From: Paenibacillus lacisoli
GTDB taxonomy: Bacteria; Bacillota; Bacilli; Paenibacillales; Paenibacillaceae
Reading direction: 5' to 3'
NCBI RefSeq assembly: GCF_030580655.1
Contig: NZ_JAUQTB010000003.1
Coordinates: 1-64,000 of the forward strand
Length of the DNA stretch: 64,000 nt
Positions 50,613 to 60,030 of this stretch are shown piece by piece. A program made the translations under genes and the position numbers. Each line of letters opens with the position of its first letter. The stretch's first letter is position 1. The notes under the pieces are model-generated. The model did not search any database, was not told the DNA's origin, and saw only the letters and a list, made by a program, of their open reading frames with translations.

Positions 50613-51422
50613 ATGGGAATATCTTTTACCGTGCTGTCGAGCGGTTCGACAGGCAATGCGACCGTCGTCAGAAACGAAGACACCACCTTGATGATCGACG
50701 CAGGTCTCAGTGCCAAAAGGCTGGATGAGCTGCTGAAGGAGCGGGAGCTGACCGGGGAGGACCTGGATGGCATTCTCATTACCCATGAGCATTCGGATCA
50801 TATTAAAGGTCTTGGTGCAATGGCACGCAAATACAACCTGCCCGTCTATGCGAATGAAAAGACATGGGCAGCGCTCGGAACGAAGTCTATCGGTCAGATC
50901 GCCGAGGAAAAGCGCATCATTATGCAGACTGGTGAAGTCAGAGAATTTGGTTCGCTGCGTGTGGAGTCGTTCGGGATCTCCCATGATGCGGCAGAGCCTG
51001 TGGCCTACAACTTCATCGACGGCAAGGAAAAGCTGAGCGTAGCGACAGACCTCGGCTATATGAGCGATAAAGTGCGAGAGGCGATCAAGGATGCCGATGT
51101 CATGGTACTGGAATCAAATCATGATGTGGAGATGCTGCGGATGGGGCGTTATCCGTGGAATATCAAACGGCGGATTCTAAGCGATATTGGACACTTGTCC
51201 AATGAAGCGGCAGGGGCCGCACTGAGTGAACTGCTGAATGGAACAACCAAGCGCACGTACCTGGCGCATCTCAGCCTCGACCACAACATGATGGAGCTGG
51301 CCAAAATGTCCGTACGCAGTGCGATGGAAGACCGAGGCTGTTTCTACAAAGATACTGAATTCCGTCTATGCGAGACGTATTATGACAGACCTACACCGTG
51401 GGATAAGGTGAGTGACTCATAA
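50613..51422 (+). CDS. walJ: MBL-fold hydrolase WalJ (YycJ)
   Basis: This 269-residue metallo-beta-lactamase-fold protein has the metal-binding motif THEHSDHIKG (about 57-66), a downstream VATDLGYMSD acidic ligand, and a late HLSLDHN histidine. YycJ proteins have been described as DNA exonucleases involved in mismatch repair in Bacillus. It ends the wal operon. Its last 32 bp overlap a small gene on the minus strand. Confidence 0.94.
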   Translation: MGISFTVLSSGSTGNATVVRNEDTTLMIDAGLSAKRLDELLKERELTGEDLDGILITHEHSDHIKGLGAMARKYNLPVYANEKTWAALGTKSIGQIAEEKRIIMQTGEVREFGSLRVESFGISHDAAEPVAYNFIDGKEKLSVATDLGYMSDKVREAIKDADVMVLESNHDVEMLRMGRYPWNIKRRILSDIGHLSNEAAGAALSELLNGTTKRTYLAHLSLDHNMMELAKMSVRSAMEDRGCFYKDTEFRLCETYYDRPTPWDKVSDS

Positions 51423-51591
51423 AGACGTCAAGCTCAGCAGCTTTGCGTTCGACTTCCTCACGGGTGAGAATACCTTTGTCTACCAGCAGTTCGATCATGG
51501 TGCTCAAGGCCAGTGTAACCCGGTAGTGTTCTTCCTTGAGATCTGCAAGCTTGGCCACCATGGCGACCTCTTCCATAGCATTTCGCTGCAT
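51391..51591 (-). CDS. Small conserved-type protein of unknown function
   Basis: This 66-residue frame was not recognised. It is predicted helical and charged, with LKEEHYRVTLALSTMIELLVDKGILTREEVERKAAELD as its core, which looks like a compact helical hairpin domain. An AAGGAGGC ribosome site six bases before the ATG makes it a convincing gene. It is convergent with walJ and overlaps it by 32 bp. No clear promoter was found upstream. Confidence 0.72.
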   Translation of the reverse strand: MQRNAMEEVAMVAKLADLKEEHYRVTLALSTMIELLVDKGILTREEVERKAAELDVFMSHSPYPTV

Positions 51592-52164
51592 GATGATGCC
51601 TCCTTATTAGAAAATAGAAAATATGAGTGCTGGACGGCTGACTCCCCAACAGCCCGGACAATCAGCAGGAATAATTCTGCAGCAGACAAGCCGCCTATGC
51701 TACAATACAAGAGTACGCACTGCACCCCGCCAGCCCAGGCAGGATGGGGGATTCAAGGATCATCCAGGCTCCGAAAACAGACTTGTCTATAGTATAGTCA
51801 CGAGAACCCGGAGATATTCCTTTTATTGGCGGTAGGCGTGCTTCGTACATACGTGTATCCTGTACTAGGGAACTATACTTCTGGCTTTAAATTCGCATTT
51901 AGGAAAATTTTACGCTTAAACATGCCCCTTTTGTGGTGATTAATAAATACCGGGAACTTTTTCCTGCCGGAGGCGTCTAGAAGAAGCAGACTGAACGGAA
52001 TTTGAAGCCATACAGCGGGCGTTATATAAAAAGATGGCAGTTGATACGTAAACAAGGGCAATTAAGGCGGAAGCCCGATCACTTGATGGCAGGAGATGCT
52101 GTACTTGCAGCGGAAACAATGACGGTCAGGTCTTGGTGCGTGACAACGGGGGGAGAGGATCAAG
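51592..52164. other. Gap of 570 bp between the small gene and the HtrA gene
   Basis: No gene, RNA or clear terminator was found. A TATACT at about 51873 could be a -10 for the HtrA gene but has no good -35. GGGGGGAGAGG before the next ATG is the only strong signal. Confidence 0.4.
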
Positions 52165-53406
52165 ATGGGCTTGTTTGATGATGATTTTTATTCGACCAAG
52201 GTATCCAAACGGACAACCAACAAACCAATACAGGTCAAACGGGTCAGAAGGAGTTCATGGCAGCCTGCAAGACGCCGGGTGTCGGCTCTGCAGGTAGGGC
52301 TGATCAGCGGCATTGTCAGCGCAGTGGTAGCTGTACTGCTGTTCAGTCTGCTGACGGGCATGCCCTCATCGGCACCCCTCGCAGGCGCATCAATAAATCC
52401 CCTTCGGCAGACAACCGGAGACCCTTATGAGCGGATTGTGCAGGCCGCTGCGAAGGTCCGTCCGGCTGTGGTCAGCATTGTGAATTACAAGGATGACGGG
52501 GACGGCAAGCCGGAGAATGATGATTCTGCACTCGGTTCTGGTGTCATTTTCCGCAAAGAAGGCGGTAAAGCCTACATCATGACGAACAATCATGTCATTG
52601 ACGGTGCGGACGATCTGGAAGTAATGGACGTCAACGGAGAGAACCGCAAAGCAAAGCTTGTCGGCAAGGACCGGGTTACGGATATTGCGGTGCTGTCGAT
52701 CGATGATAAAGGAATTGATACAATCGCTGAGATTGGTGATTCCAGCAAGCTGCGTCTGGGTGAGACCGTCATTGCGATCGGCAACCCGCTCGGTCTTGGG
52801 GATACGCTGACATCGGGGATTGTGAGCTACACGAACCGGATTATCCCGGTCTCGATTAACCAGGACGGTGTATATGACTGGGAGCAGCAGGTTATTCAGA
52901 CGGATGCAGCGATCAATGAAGGCAACAGCGGAGGGGCACTGGTAGACCTCGACGGTAAAGTTATTGGCATTAACACCATGAAGATTGCAGATACTGGCGT
53001 GGAAGGATTAGGTTTTGCCATTCCAGCTAACCAGGTGCTTAAGACCGCTGATGACCTGGTGAAGAACGGTAAAATATCCCGCCCTTATATCGGGGTATAT
53101 ACCGTCGATCTGAACAATCCGTATGCGCCCATTGATGAAGACCAGCGCAAAGAGCTGAAGCTGCCGGATGAAGTCAAGGACGGTGCCATTGTACTGGAAT
53201 CACAGGGACCGGCGAAGGATGCAGGGCTTAAATTGAACGATGTCATCGTCGCCTTTAACGGCGAACCGATCGGGACTACGCTTGATTTGCGCAAGTATTT
53301 GTACGATAAAGCCCAGATCGGCGAGGAGCTGGAGGTTACTATTTATAGGGATGGCAAGAAAGAGACCGTGAAGGTGAAGCTCGGCGACAAGCCGGAGGAG
53401 AAATAA
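52165..53406 (+). CDS. HtrA/DegP-like serine protease (YycK position)
   Basis: This 413-residue membrane-anchored protease handles misfolded envelope proteins. It has a basic cytoplasmic N-terminus, one membrane segment (about 42-64), a trypsin-like domain with His143 (NNHVIDG), Asp173 (TDIAVL) and Ser255 (GNSGGAL), and one PDZ domain (about 305-400, with LNDVIVAFNGEPI). It follows the wal operon, as in Bacillus, but with its own start region. Confidence 0.94.
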   Translation: MGLFDDDFYSTKVSKRTTNKPIQVKRVRRSSWQPARRRVSALQVGLISGIVSAVVAVLLFSLLTGMPSSAPLAGASINPLRQTTGDPYERIVQAAAKVRPAVVSIVNYKDDGDGKPENDDSALGSGVIFRKEGGKAYIMTNNHVIDGADDLEVMDVNGENRKAKLVGKDRVTDIAVLSIDDKGIDTIAEIGDSSKLRLGETVIAIGNPLGLGDTLTSGIVSYTNRIIPVSINQDGVYDWEQQVIQTDAAINEGNSGGALVDLDGKVIGINTMKIADTGVEGLGFAIPANQVLKTADDLVKNGKISRPYIGVYTVDLNNPYAPIDEDQRKELKLPDEVKDGAIVLESQGPAKDAGLKLNDVIVAFNGEPIGTTLDLRKYLYDKAQIGEELEVTIYRDGKKETVKVKLGDKPEEK

Positions 53407-53409
53407 GAA

Positions 53410-53452
53410 AAGGCCTTTACCCCTTCCATATGAAGGGTAAAGGTCTTTTTGG
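53410..53452. terminator. Bidirectional terminator between htrA-type gene and araR
   Basis: The hairpin formed by AAGGCCTTTACCCCTTC and GAAGGGTAAAGGTCTT has T-rich flanks in both directions, so it can end the HtrA gene on the plus strand and araR on the minus strand. Confidence 0.88.
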
Positions 53453-53463
53453 CATGAATATAA

Positions 53464-54570
53464 TCAGGAAGACAACAAGTCAATCTCCTTTACCGTCTCC
53501 CCTTCAATCAGCATCGGCTGATAGTAGGTCGTGTTCGGCAAGTCTCTTTTACCCTGCAGCTTCTTGATGATCCAGTCGGCAGCATCCCGGCCCATTTGCT
53601 CCTGCGGGTGGGTTAAAGTAGTCAATTTGATATTGGCATTTTTGGCGATATAGGAGTTGTCCTGTCCAATAATTGATAATTTGTCCGGAACCGAGATGCC
53701 AAGTTGTCTGCATACATTTACGACCTCTAATCCGACCTCGTCGTTATAACAGACCAGCGCACTTATCGCATCTTTATGTGTATTCAGGAATTTCTTCAGA
53801 TTCATGGACAAGTCCTGCTTGGTCTCCGTATCAAAGGAAAGCACCTGTTCCGGGTGAAAACGAAGCTTGGCCTCTCCAAGTGCCTTGATATACCCCTTCA
53901 TACGATATTTTCCCTGTAAGTCGTCCATTTTGGAGATGATCCCGATCTGGGTATGTCCCTTGGAGATCAGCTCCCGGGTTGCAAGGTAGCTGGACTGCAC
54001 ATCATCCAGGCAGAAGAAGGGCACCTCCAGCTCCTCATAATAAGCATTGATCATCGTGAAGGGAACATCCTGCTCCTTGAATGACAGGTAATAAGCGATA
54101 TTGGGGTTGTAGAGATTGCTCTTGGTCGGCTCAATGATCAAACCGTCCACACCGAAGGAGAGCATCATTTCCAGCGCTTTCTTCTCCTGCAGAACATCGT
54201 TATTCGTGCTGGCCAGCAGCAGCGAGTAATTATCCTCATTCAGCCGGCTCTCAATCCCCCGGATAATCGAGGGGAAAATATAGTCCGAAATGTACGTGGT
54301 GATCACGCCGATCGTTTTTTTACCGGAGGTCCCGCCAGACTTAGCCCGGTATTGGCCGCTGACATAGGTGCCGGAGCCTTTCTCACTTCTTAAGTATCCT
54401 TCATTGGACAATTCCAGAATGGCCTTGCGCACCGTCTGCCGGCTGACCTTATATTGATCCTGCAGAGCGTATTCAGTAGGAATCTGCTCTCCCACTTGGT
54501 ATGCCCCCGAAAGGATATGGCTCTTGATATCGTCGATAATGATCTGGTATTTGGGTTTCATTGTATCCAT
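53464..54570 (-). CDS. araR: Arabinose operon repressor AraR
   Basis: AraR (368 residues) joins an N-terminal GntR-type winged helix (about 8-72, EQIPTEYALQDQYKVSRQTVRKAI) to a LacI/GalR-type sugar-binding domain (from about 85, KTIGVITTYISDYIFPSIIRGIE). In Bacillus it represses arabinose genes and is released by L-arabinose. It lies divergent from the catabolic genes, with three AraR-type operators in between. ATG at 54570 has GGAGAG 11 bp upstream; ATG at 54561 is an alternative. Confidence 0.95.
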   Translation of the reverse strand: MDTMKPKYQIIIDDIKSHILSGAYQVGEQIPTEYALQDQYKVSRQTVRKAILELSNEGYLRSEKGSGTYVSGQYRAKSGGTSGKKTIGVITTYISDYIFPSIIRGIESRLNEDNYSLLLASTNNDVLQEKKALEMMLSFGVDGLIIEPTKSNLYNPNIAYYLSFKEQDVPFTMINAYYEELEVPFFCLDDVQSSYLATRELISKGHTQIGIISKMDDLQGKYRMKGYIKALGEAKLRFHPEQVLSFDTETKQDLSMNLKKFLNTHKDAISALVCYNDEVGLEVVNVCRQLGISVPDKLSIIGQDNSYIAKNANIKLTTLTHPQEQMGRDAADWIIKKLQGKRDLPNTTYYQPMLIEGETVKEIDLLSS

Positions 54571-54623
54571 CCATTTCTTTTCTCTCCAAAGTTGTTCATG
54601 TACCCATTCATTGGATTCTTAAA

Positions 54624-54639
54624 ATTTGTATGTACATAT
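54624..54639. promoter_or_regulatory. AraR operator near araR
   Basis: ATTTGTATGTACATAT matches the Bacillus AraR operator ATTTGTACGTACAAAT at 14 of 16 bases. It lies 54 bp before araR, suited to autoregulation. Confidence 0.72.
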
Positions 54640-54737
54640 TCTAGCATTGGCATTCATGAATGAAAAGAATTCACTCCTGCATTCATACAGCTTAGTAATA
54701 ATTATAAACTTAGAAGCATACCTATGACTGTCATCTT

Positions 54738-54753
54738 ATTTGTAAGTATAAAT
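54738..54753. promoter_or_regulatory. AraR operator upstream of the kinase promoter
   Basis: ATTTGTAAGTATAAAT matches the AraR operator at 14 of 16 bases. It lies 31 bp (three helical turns) from the operator inside the promoter, so the two could be bound cooperatively. Confidence 0.7.
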
Positions 54754-54763
54754 ATATAATATA

Positions 54764-54792
54764 TTGACAAATGTACGTACAAAAAATATACT
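54764..54792 (+). promoter_or_regulatory. Arabinose operon promoter with embedded AraR operator
   Basis: TTGACA (54764-54769), 17 bp, TATACT (54787-54792) is a near-ideal sigma-A promoter. The spacer holds the palindrome TGTACGTACA within AAATGTACGTACAAAA (54769-54784), the centre of the AraR operator. A weak cre-like AGAAAGCGCATTCT is at 54807-54820, which might allow CcpA control. Confidence 0.85.
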
Positions 54793-54874
54793 AAGGCTGT
54801 TATTAAAGAAAGCGCATTCTTTTAATTTGATTTTATATGATGTAAACCGCTAACAGAGGGGGACCGACAGGGCC

Positions 54875-56491
54875 ATGAATTCAATAGACATGAAACAAGC
54901 GATTATCAAGGGTGAAACCTCACTCGGAATTGAGCTCGGATCTACACGAATCAAAGCCGTACTGATTGATCGCCACTGTGAAACGATCGCATCCGGAAGC
55001 TACGAGTGGGAGAATCTCCTGCAGGACGGGTACTGGACGTACAACCTTGCTGATATCATCACAGGTCTTCAGGAAGCATACAGCGGTATGAAGCAGGAAG
55101 TGGAGCAGAAGTACGGCATTCCTCTTCATACGATAGGATCCATCGGCTTCTCCGCTATGATGCACGGATATATGGCTTTTGATCATACAGGTGAACTGCT
55201 GGTTCCATTCCGTACATGGCGCAATGCGACAACCGGAGCTGCAGCCAGAGCGTTAACCGAGCAATTTCAGTTCAATATCCCTGAGCGGTGGAGCATTGCG
55301 CATCTGTATCAGGCGATTCTCAACGAGGAGAAGCACGTATCCCGCATTGACTATGTAACGACCTTATCGGGATTCATTCATTGGTTATTGACCGGCAATA
55401 AAGCCATTGGTATTGGTGATGCGTCAGGGATGTTCCCGATTGATGAGACGACCCATGATTATCATGCGTCTATGGTCCGGCAGTTTGATGATCTGGTTGC
55501 AGCTAAAGGTTACAGTTGGAAGCTCCAGGATATCCTGCCCAAAGTCTACGCTGCCGGAGAGCAGGCGGGAAGATTAACCGAGACGGGAGTCAAAATCCTG
55601 GATCCATCTGAAGACTTGCAGCCAGGCATTCCATTGTGCCCGCCGGAAGGGGATGCCGGAACAGGGATGGTGGCGACGAACAGCGTGCGGAAACGCACGG
55701 GGAATATCTCTGTCGGAACTTCTGTGTTTGCCATGATTGTATTGGAGAAGGAGCTTACGAAGGTTTATCCGGAGATCGACCTCGTAACGACACCCGATGG
55801 CAGCCCGGTCGGTATGGTTCATGCCAACAACTGCTCCAGCGACCTGAATGCCTGGCTGGGATTATTCCAAGAGTTCTACGCGGCCATGGGCCAGCAGGTG
55901 GATAAGAATCAAATATTCGGCGTGCTGCTGAACCAGGCTCTGCAGGCGGATCCCGATGGTGGCGGGCTGCTGAGCTACGGCTACTTCTCGGGCGAGAATA
56001 TTACAGGATTGGAGAAAGGCCGGCCGTTATTTGTCCGCTCTCCTGAGAGCCGTTTCAATCTGGCGAATTTCATGCGTACCCATCTGTTTACCGCCTTCGG
56101 CGCATTGAAGCTCGGCATGGATATTTTGACCAGAAACGAGCAGGTCGCGATTGATCATATTCTGGCACACGGCGGTTTGTTCAAGACTCCTGTAGTAGGA
56201 CAGAAGATGGTCGCAGCTGCGCTGAATGTTCCGGTCTCGGTTATGGCAAACGCCGGCGAAGGCGGAGCATGGGGCATGGCTATTCTGGCCTCCTACATGA
56301 TGAACAAGGATGCAGACGAGCATCTGGAGGATTTCCTGGATCATAAAGTCTTCAAAGACGTGGAAGCCCAGGAGATGGTACCTGATGAAGCTGACGTGAA
56401 GGGCTTTGAATTATTCATTGAGCGTTATCAGAAGGGGCTGGCGATTGAGCAGGCTGCGGTAGAGAATCTGGTGGAGAACTGGAGGAATTAA
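54875..56491 (+). CDS. FGGY-family kinase, probable L-ribulokinase (AraK type)
   Basis: This 538-residue FGGY sugar kinase has the N-terminal phosphate loop [15 protein letters not shown] (about 17-31), the middle [14 protein letters not shown], and the C-terminal [10 protein letters not shown]. Its position as first gene before araD and araA makes L-ribulokinase the likely activity (L-ribulose to L-ribulose-5-phosphate). It does not resemble Bacillus AraB, which begins YTIGVDFGTLSGR. It looks like the non-orthologous ribulokinase called AraK in Clostridium. Annotation pipelines may name it xylulokinase. GAGGGGGA precedes the ATG. Confidence 0.85.
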   Translation: MNSIDMKQAIIKGETSLGIELGSTRIKAVLIDRHCETIASGSYEWENLLQDGYWTYNLADIITGLQEAYSGMKQEVEQKYGIPLHTIGSIGFSAMMHGYMAFDHTGELLVPFRTWRNATTGAAARALTEQFQFNIPERWSIAHLYQAILNEEKHVSRIDYVTTLSGFIHWLLTGNKAIGIGDASGMFPIDETTHDYHASMVRQFDDLVAAKGYSWKLQDILPKVYAAGEQAGRLTETGVKILDPSEDLQPGIPLCPPEGDAGTGMVATNSVRKRTGNISVGTSVFAMIVLEKELTKVYPEIDLVTTPDGSPVGMVHANNCSSDLNAWLGLFQEFYAAMGQQVDKNQIFGVLLNQALQADPDGGGLLSYGYFSGENITGLEKGRPLFVRSPESRFNLANFMRTHLFTAFGALKLGMDILTRNEQVAIDHILAHGGLFKTPVVGQKMVAAALNVPVSVMANAGEGGAWGMAILASYMMNKDADEHLEDFLDHKVFKDVEAQEMVPDEADVKGFELFIERYQKGLAIEQAAVENLVENWRN

Positions 56492-56492
56492 C

Positions 56493-57188
56493 GTGTTAGA
56501 ACAACTGAAAGAACAAGTATATCAAGCGAATCTCGACCTGCCCAAGCACGGGCTGGTGAAATATACATGGGGAAATGTAAGCGCTGTGGACCGTGAGAGT
56601 GGCCTATTCGTGATCAAACCGAGCGGGATCGACTATGACACGATGAAGCCCGGAGATATGGTTGTAGTGGATCTCGAAGGCAATGTAGTGGAGGGGGAGT
56701 TCAGACCTTCTTCAGATACGGCAACCCACGCTGTACTCTACAAGCATTATCCGGAAATTGGCGGCATCGTGCACACGCACTCCACCTGGGCAACGGTGTG
56801 GGCGCAGGCAGGACTGGATGTTCCGGTCATGGGGACGACACATGCAGATACCTTTTTCGGCTCGGTTCCGTGTGCCCGCTTCCTGACCCAGGAGGAAATT
56901 GACCGCGGTTACGAAGCTGAGACCGGACGCGTCATCATCGAGACGTTCGAGCAGCGCGGGCTGGATATTATGGCTGTACCGGGCGTTTTGCTCCATGGTC
57001 ATGCGCCCTTCACCTGGGGAAAGGATGCCAAGACTGCAGTTATGAACAGTGTCGTGCTGGAGGAAGTATGTAAAATGAACCTGTTTGCACGGGAATTGAA
57101 TCACTTTGCCGAAGAACTGCCACAGCGTATTCTGGATAAGCACTATTTGCGCAAGCACGGGACAAATGCCTATTACGGACAGAAATAA
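56493..57188 (+). CDS. araD: L-ribulose-5-phosphate 4-epimerase
   Basis: AraD (231 residues) is a class II aldolase-fold enzyme that converts L-ribulose-5-phosphate to D-xylulose-5-phosphate. The phosphate-binding [13 protein letters not shown] and KPSGIDYD, the zinc ligands in [12 protein letters not shown], and the late HGHAPFTWG are present. The start is GTG at 56493, one base after the kinase stop, so translation is coupled. Confidence 0.97.
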   Translation: MLEQLKEQVYQANLDLPKHGLVKYTWGNVSAVDRESGLFVIKPSGIDYDTMKPGDMVVVDLEGNVVEGEFRPSSDTATHAVLYKHYPEIGGIVHTHSTWATVWAQAGLDVPVMGTTHADTFFGSVPCARFLTQEEIDRGYEAETGRVIIETFEQRGLDIMAVPGVLLHGHAPFTWGKDAKTAVMNSVVLEEVCKMNLFARELNHFAEELPQRILDKHYLRKHGTNAYYGQK

Positions 57189-57241
57189 CCCGAGAAGGAT
57201 TCAATAATCTATTCATTATTATAGAAAAGAGGATGATCGTG

Positions 57242-58663
57242 ATGGCAGCGGGAACAAAAGAATTTTGGTTTGTTGTAGGTTCACAGCACCTGTACGGAGA
57301 AGAAGCACTGGCAGAGGTCAAGGCCCATGCACAGCAAATGACGGATGCCCTGAATAAGAGTGGTGTACTGCCTTATCCGCTGGTACTGCAGGATCTGGCC
57401 GTCAGCGCAGATACCATTACAAGCATCATGAAGGAAGTCAACTATCGTGATGAGGTTGCCGGTGTGATCACCTGGATGCATACCTTCTCGCCGGCCAAAA
57501 TGTGGATTCGCGGTACGAAGCTGCTGCAGAAACCTCTGCTTCACCTTGCCACCCAATATAACGAAAGTATTCCGTGGTCGACGATTGATATGGACTTCAT
57601 GAACCTGAACCAGGCTGCACATGGTGACCGCGAGTACGGGTTTATCAATGCGCGCTTGAAGAAACAGAATAAAATCGTTGTAGGTTACTGGGAGCGTCCT
57701 GAAGTGCAGCAGCAAATTGCTGACTGGATGGATACAGCGGTGGCTTACAATGAAAGCTTTAATATCAAGGTCGCCCGCTTTGGCGACAATATGCGTAACG
57801 TTGGCGTCACCGAAGGGGATAAGGTTGAAGCGCAAATTCAATTCGGCTGGACCGTAGACTACTTCGGTATCGGAGATCTGGTACAGTACGTAAATGCAGT
57901 TAAGGACGAGGAAATCGATGCCCTGATGGCGGAATATGCAGAGCTGTATGAATTCGATTATGGTTCAAACAGCAAGGAAGCATGGGAAGCCAGTGTAAGA
58001 GTACAGGCAAGCTATGAAATTGCTATCAAGAGGTTCCTGGATGAAGGGGGATACAATGCCTTCACGACGAACTTTGAGGATCTGCACGGCATGAAGCAGC
58101 TTCCCGGACTGGCTGTCCAGCGACTGATGGCCCAGGGCTACGGCTTTGCGGGCGAAGGGGACTGGAAGACAGCTGCGCTCGACCGTCTGCTCAAAGTGAT
58201 GAGCCACAACGAGTCTACCGGCTTCATGGAGGATTACACGTATGAATTGACGGCGGGTCAGGAATCGATCCTTCAGTCCCACATGCTTGAAGTTGACCCG
58301 ACGCTGGCCAGCAGCAAACCGAAAATTGTTGTGTCTCCACTTGGTATCGGCGACCGTGAAGATCCGGCACGTCTCGTATTCGACGGCAAGGCCGGTGATG
58401 GCGTGGTTGTATCGATGGCGGACTTCGGTACGCACTACAAGCTGCTGATCAACGAAGTAACGGCATTCGAGCCGACAGTTCCAGCTCCGAAGCTGCCGGT
58501 AGCCCGAGTCCTGTGGAATGTGAAGCCGAACTTCCAGGATGGAGTCAAAGCCTGGATCGAGAATGGCGGCGGCCACCACACGGTCGTCTCTCTGAATCTG
58601 ACAACTGATCAGATTGTGACGTATGCGAAGCTTGTAGGCCTGGAATACGTCGTTATCAAGTAA
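57242..58663 (+). CDS. araA: L-arabinose isomerase
   Basis: AraA (473 residues) converts L-arabinose to L-ribulose, the first step of the pathway. The start [19 protein letters not shown] and [14 protein letters not shown] are typical; the manganese ligands lie in the conserved regions around TNFEDLHGM and YTYEL. ATG at 57242 is well spaced after AAGAGG; GTG at 57239 and ATG at 57233 are also in frame. It ends the operon. No arabinose transporter or arabinan hydrolase is near. Confidence 0.96.
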   Translation: MAAGTKEFWFVVGSQHLYGEEALAEVKAHAQQMTDALNKSGVLPYPLVLQDLAVSADTITSIMKEVNYRDEVAGVITWMHTFSPAKMWIRGTKLLQKPLLHLATQYNESIPWSTIDMDFMNLNQAAHGDREYGFINARLKKQNKIVVGYWERPEVQQQIADWMDTAVAYNESFNIKVARFGDNMRNVGVTEGDKVEAQIQFGWTVDYFGIGDLVQYVNAVKDEEIDALMAEYAELYEFDYGSNSKEAWEASVRVQASYEIAIKRFLDEGGYNAFTTNFEDLHGMKQLPGLAVQRLMAQGYGFAGEGDWKTAALDRLLKVMSHNESTGFMEDYTYELTAGQESILQSHMLEVDPTLASSKPKIVVSPLGIGDREDPARLVFDGKAGDGVVVSMADFGTHYKLLINEVTAFEPTVPAPKLPVARVLWNVKPNFQDGVKAWIENGGGHHTVVSLNLTTDQIVTYAKLVGLEYVVIK

Positions 58664-58670
58664 TAGAAGA

Positions 58671-58702
58671 AGAGCCGCTCAGATGAGCGGCTTTTATTTT
58701 AT
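58671..58702 (+). terminator. Terminator of the arabinose operon
   Basis: AGCCGCTC-AGAT-GAGCGGCT (58673-58692) is followed by a T-rich tract. Confidence 0.9.
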
Positions 58703-58709
58703 CATACCA

Positions 58710-59123
58710 TCAGGCCTGTACAGCCGACTCGTCCATATAGAAAACTTCCCAGATGTGTCCGTCTGGATCCTGGAAGCTCTGCTGGTACATGAATCCGTGA
58801 TCTTGCGGCTCCGAGGCAGCACGTCCTCCGGATTGCAGCGCGGTGTTCATAATCTGGTCAACCTGCTCCCGGCTCTCTGCGGTCAAGGCAATCAATACTT
58901 CCGTACTTTCGGACGGATTGGCGATAGCCTTCTTGGTGAATTTCCTGAAGTGATCGTGAGTGAGCAGCATGACATAGGTGCTTTCATTAATTACCATACA
59001 AGCAGCATCTTCATTCGTGAACATGGGATTGAAGGAGAAACCAATAGCCTGGAAGAAGTCCATCGTTACTTGCAAGTCCTGCACGGCAAGATTTACAAAC
59101 GTTTTGGCAGGTTGAAAAGTCAC
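58710..59123 (-). CDS. VOC (glyoxalase/bleomycin-resistance fold) family protein
   Basis: This 137-residue protein is a two-module VOC fold: FVNLAVQDLQVTMDFFQAIGFSFNP at the start and FQDPDGHIWEVFYMD at the end, where the glutamate of HIWEVFYM is a usual metal ligand. The family includes metal-dependent isomerases, dioxygenases and antibiotic-binding proteins, so the substrate is unknown. It is divergent from a TetR regulator, with a perfect inverted repeat at its transcription start. Confidence 0.88.
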   Translation of the reverse strand: MTFQPAKTFVNLAVQDLQVTMDFFQAIGFSFNPMFTNEDAACMVINESTYVMLLTHDHFRKFTKKAIANPSESTEVLIALTAESREQVDQIMNTALQSGGRAASEPQDHGFMYQQSFQDPDGHIWEVFYMDESAVQA

Positions 59124-59149
59124 TTCATATCACCTCATCTAATTTGCTT

Positions 59150-59169
59150 AACTTTACAAAAGTAAAGTT
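59150..59169. promoter_or_regulatory. Perfect inverted repeat, probable operator of the VOC gene
   Basis: AACTTTAC-AAAA-GTAAAGTT has 8-bp perfect arms. It begins within two bases of the predicted VOC transcription start, where a bound repressor would block transcription. The neighbouring TetR protein is the obvious candidate. Confidence 0.72.
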
Positions 59170-59177
59170 GCAACAAG

Positions 59178-59206
59178 ATCATATTACCCAACTTAGCTGA
59201 AGTCAA
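59178..59206 (-). promoter_or_regulatory. Promoter of the VOC gene
   Basis: On the minus strand: TTGACT (59201-59206), 17 bp, TATGAT (59178-59183). Confidence 0.75.
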
Positions 59207-59233
59207 GTAGAGCTTTTTAAGGAATAGGTCAGG

Positions 59234-59262
59234 TTGACTTTGCCTAATGAACCTCCTACGAT
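59234..59262 (+). promoter_or_regulatory. Promoter of the TetR gene
   Basis: TTGACT (59234-59239), 17 bp, TACGAT (59257-59262). It occupies the beginning of the longest open frame, which shows that the true start codon lies further downstream. Confidence 0.6.
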
Positions 59263-59284
59263 AATACAAATGGAAAGCGAACGG

Positions 59285-59905
59285 ATGGTGTACACATTGG
59301 GCGAAAAACGCGACGCAGAGCGCACCAGAAAAAGCATACTCCAGTCTGCGAAAGAGGAATTCTTCGAGAAGGGCTACAGAGGTACCCGGGTAGAATCGAT
59401 TGCCAAACGTGCAGGTGTGCAGAAGCAGCTGATTTATCATTATTTTCACAATAAAGAAGACCTGATCAATCAGACGATCGAGGAATTTGTGTCTTCCGTA
59501 TCCACAGGAAACCTGACGCTGCCGGATGATCCCGCCGAGATTGCCTCCTTCCGTATGCGTGTAAATATGGATCACCTGAAAGAGTTTCTGAAGTTCACTG
59601 CGTGGGAGGCCATTGAAGAGCTGCCGCAGGGTTCTCCCGGGGAAGAAACGAGAAGGCGTGTGCTTCAGGCTTATAATGAGGATATGAAATCCAAGCAGCA
59701 GCTGGGGATGATTCCGGAGGGGCTTGACCCTGCATTAATTACACTCATGATGTCCAGTCTGACCGTGTACCCGCTCCTGTACGGCAATGTTACTCAAATG
59801 ATCACCGGCTCCACATTGGAGGATCCTGAATTCCAGGAGAGATGGTTACAGTTCCTGCGCCAGATCAGCCAGCGTATCTTTGAACTTTCTGATGAAAAGA
59901 CATAA
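59285..59905 (+). CDS. TetR/AcrR family transcriptional regulator
   Basis: This protein of about 206 residues has an N-terminal TetR helix-turn-helix (RKSILQSAKEEFFEKGYRGTRVESIAKRAGVQKQLIYHYFHNKEDL) and a C-terminal helical ligand domain. ATG at 59285 is preferred: it follows GGAAAG, and the upstream starts (TTG 59234, ATG 59270) lie in or right after the likely promoter. It is divergent from the VOC gene and probably represses it. The ligand is unknown. Confidence 0.88.
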   Translation: MVYTLGEKRDAERTRKSILQSAKEEFFEKGYRGTRVESIAKRAGVQKQLIYHYFHNKEDLINQTIEEFVSSVSTGNLTLPDDPAEIASFRMRVNMDHLKEFLKFTAWEAIEELPQGSPGEETRRRVLQAYNEDMKSKQQLGMIPEGLDPALITLMMSSLTVYPLLYGNVTQMITGSTLEDPEFQERWLQFLRQISQRIFELSDEKT

Positions 59906-60030
59906 AAGCAGGGGCTCTCCTGCAGGGAACCGACATAATTCTAGCTTTTGTATCGGAATTAAATCGTTTATAATCATTAGATAATAATAAATATTTTAAT
60001 CTGTAAAAATTTGTACTAAACTAGATGAAA

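Noticed and set aside
54841-54855. A cre site (TGTAAACCGCTAACA) before the arabinose kinase gene.
   Set aside because: It has one base too many for the 14-bp CcpA consensus; the AGAAAGCGCATTCT element nearby is a slightly better but still weak candidate.
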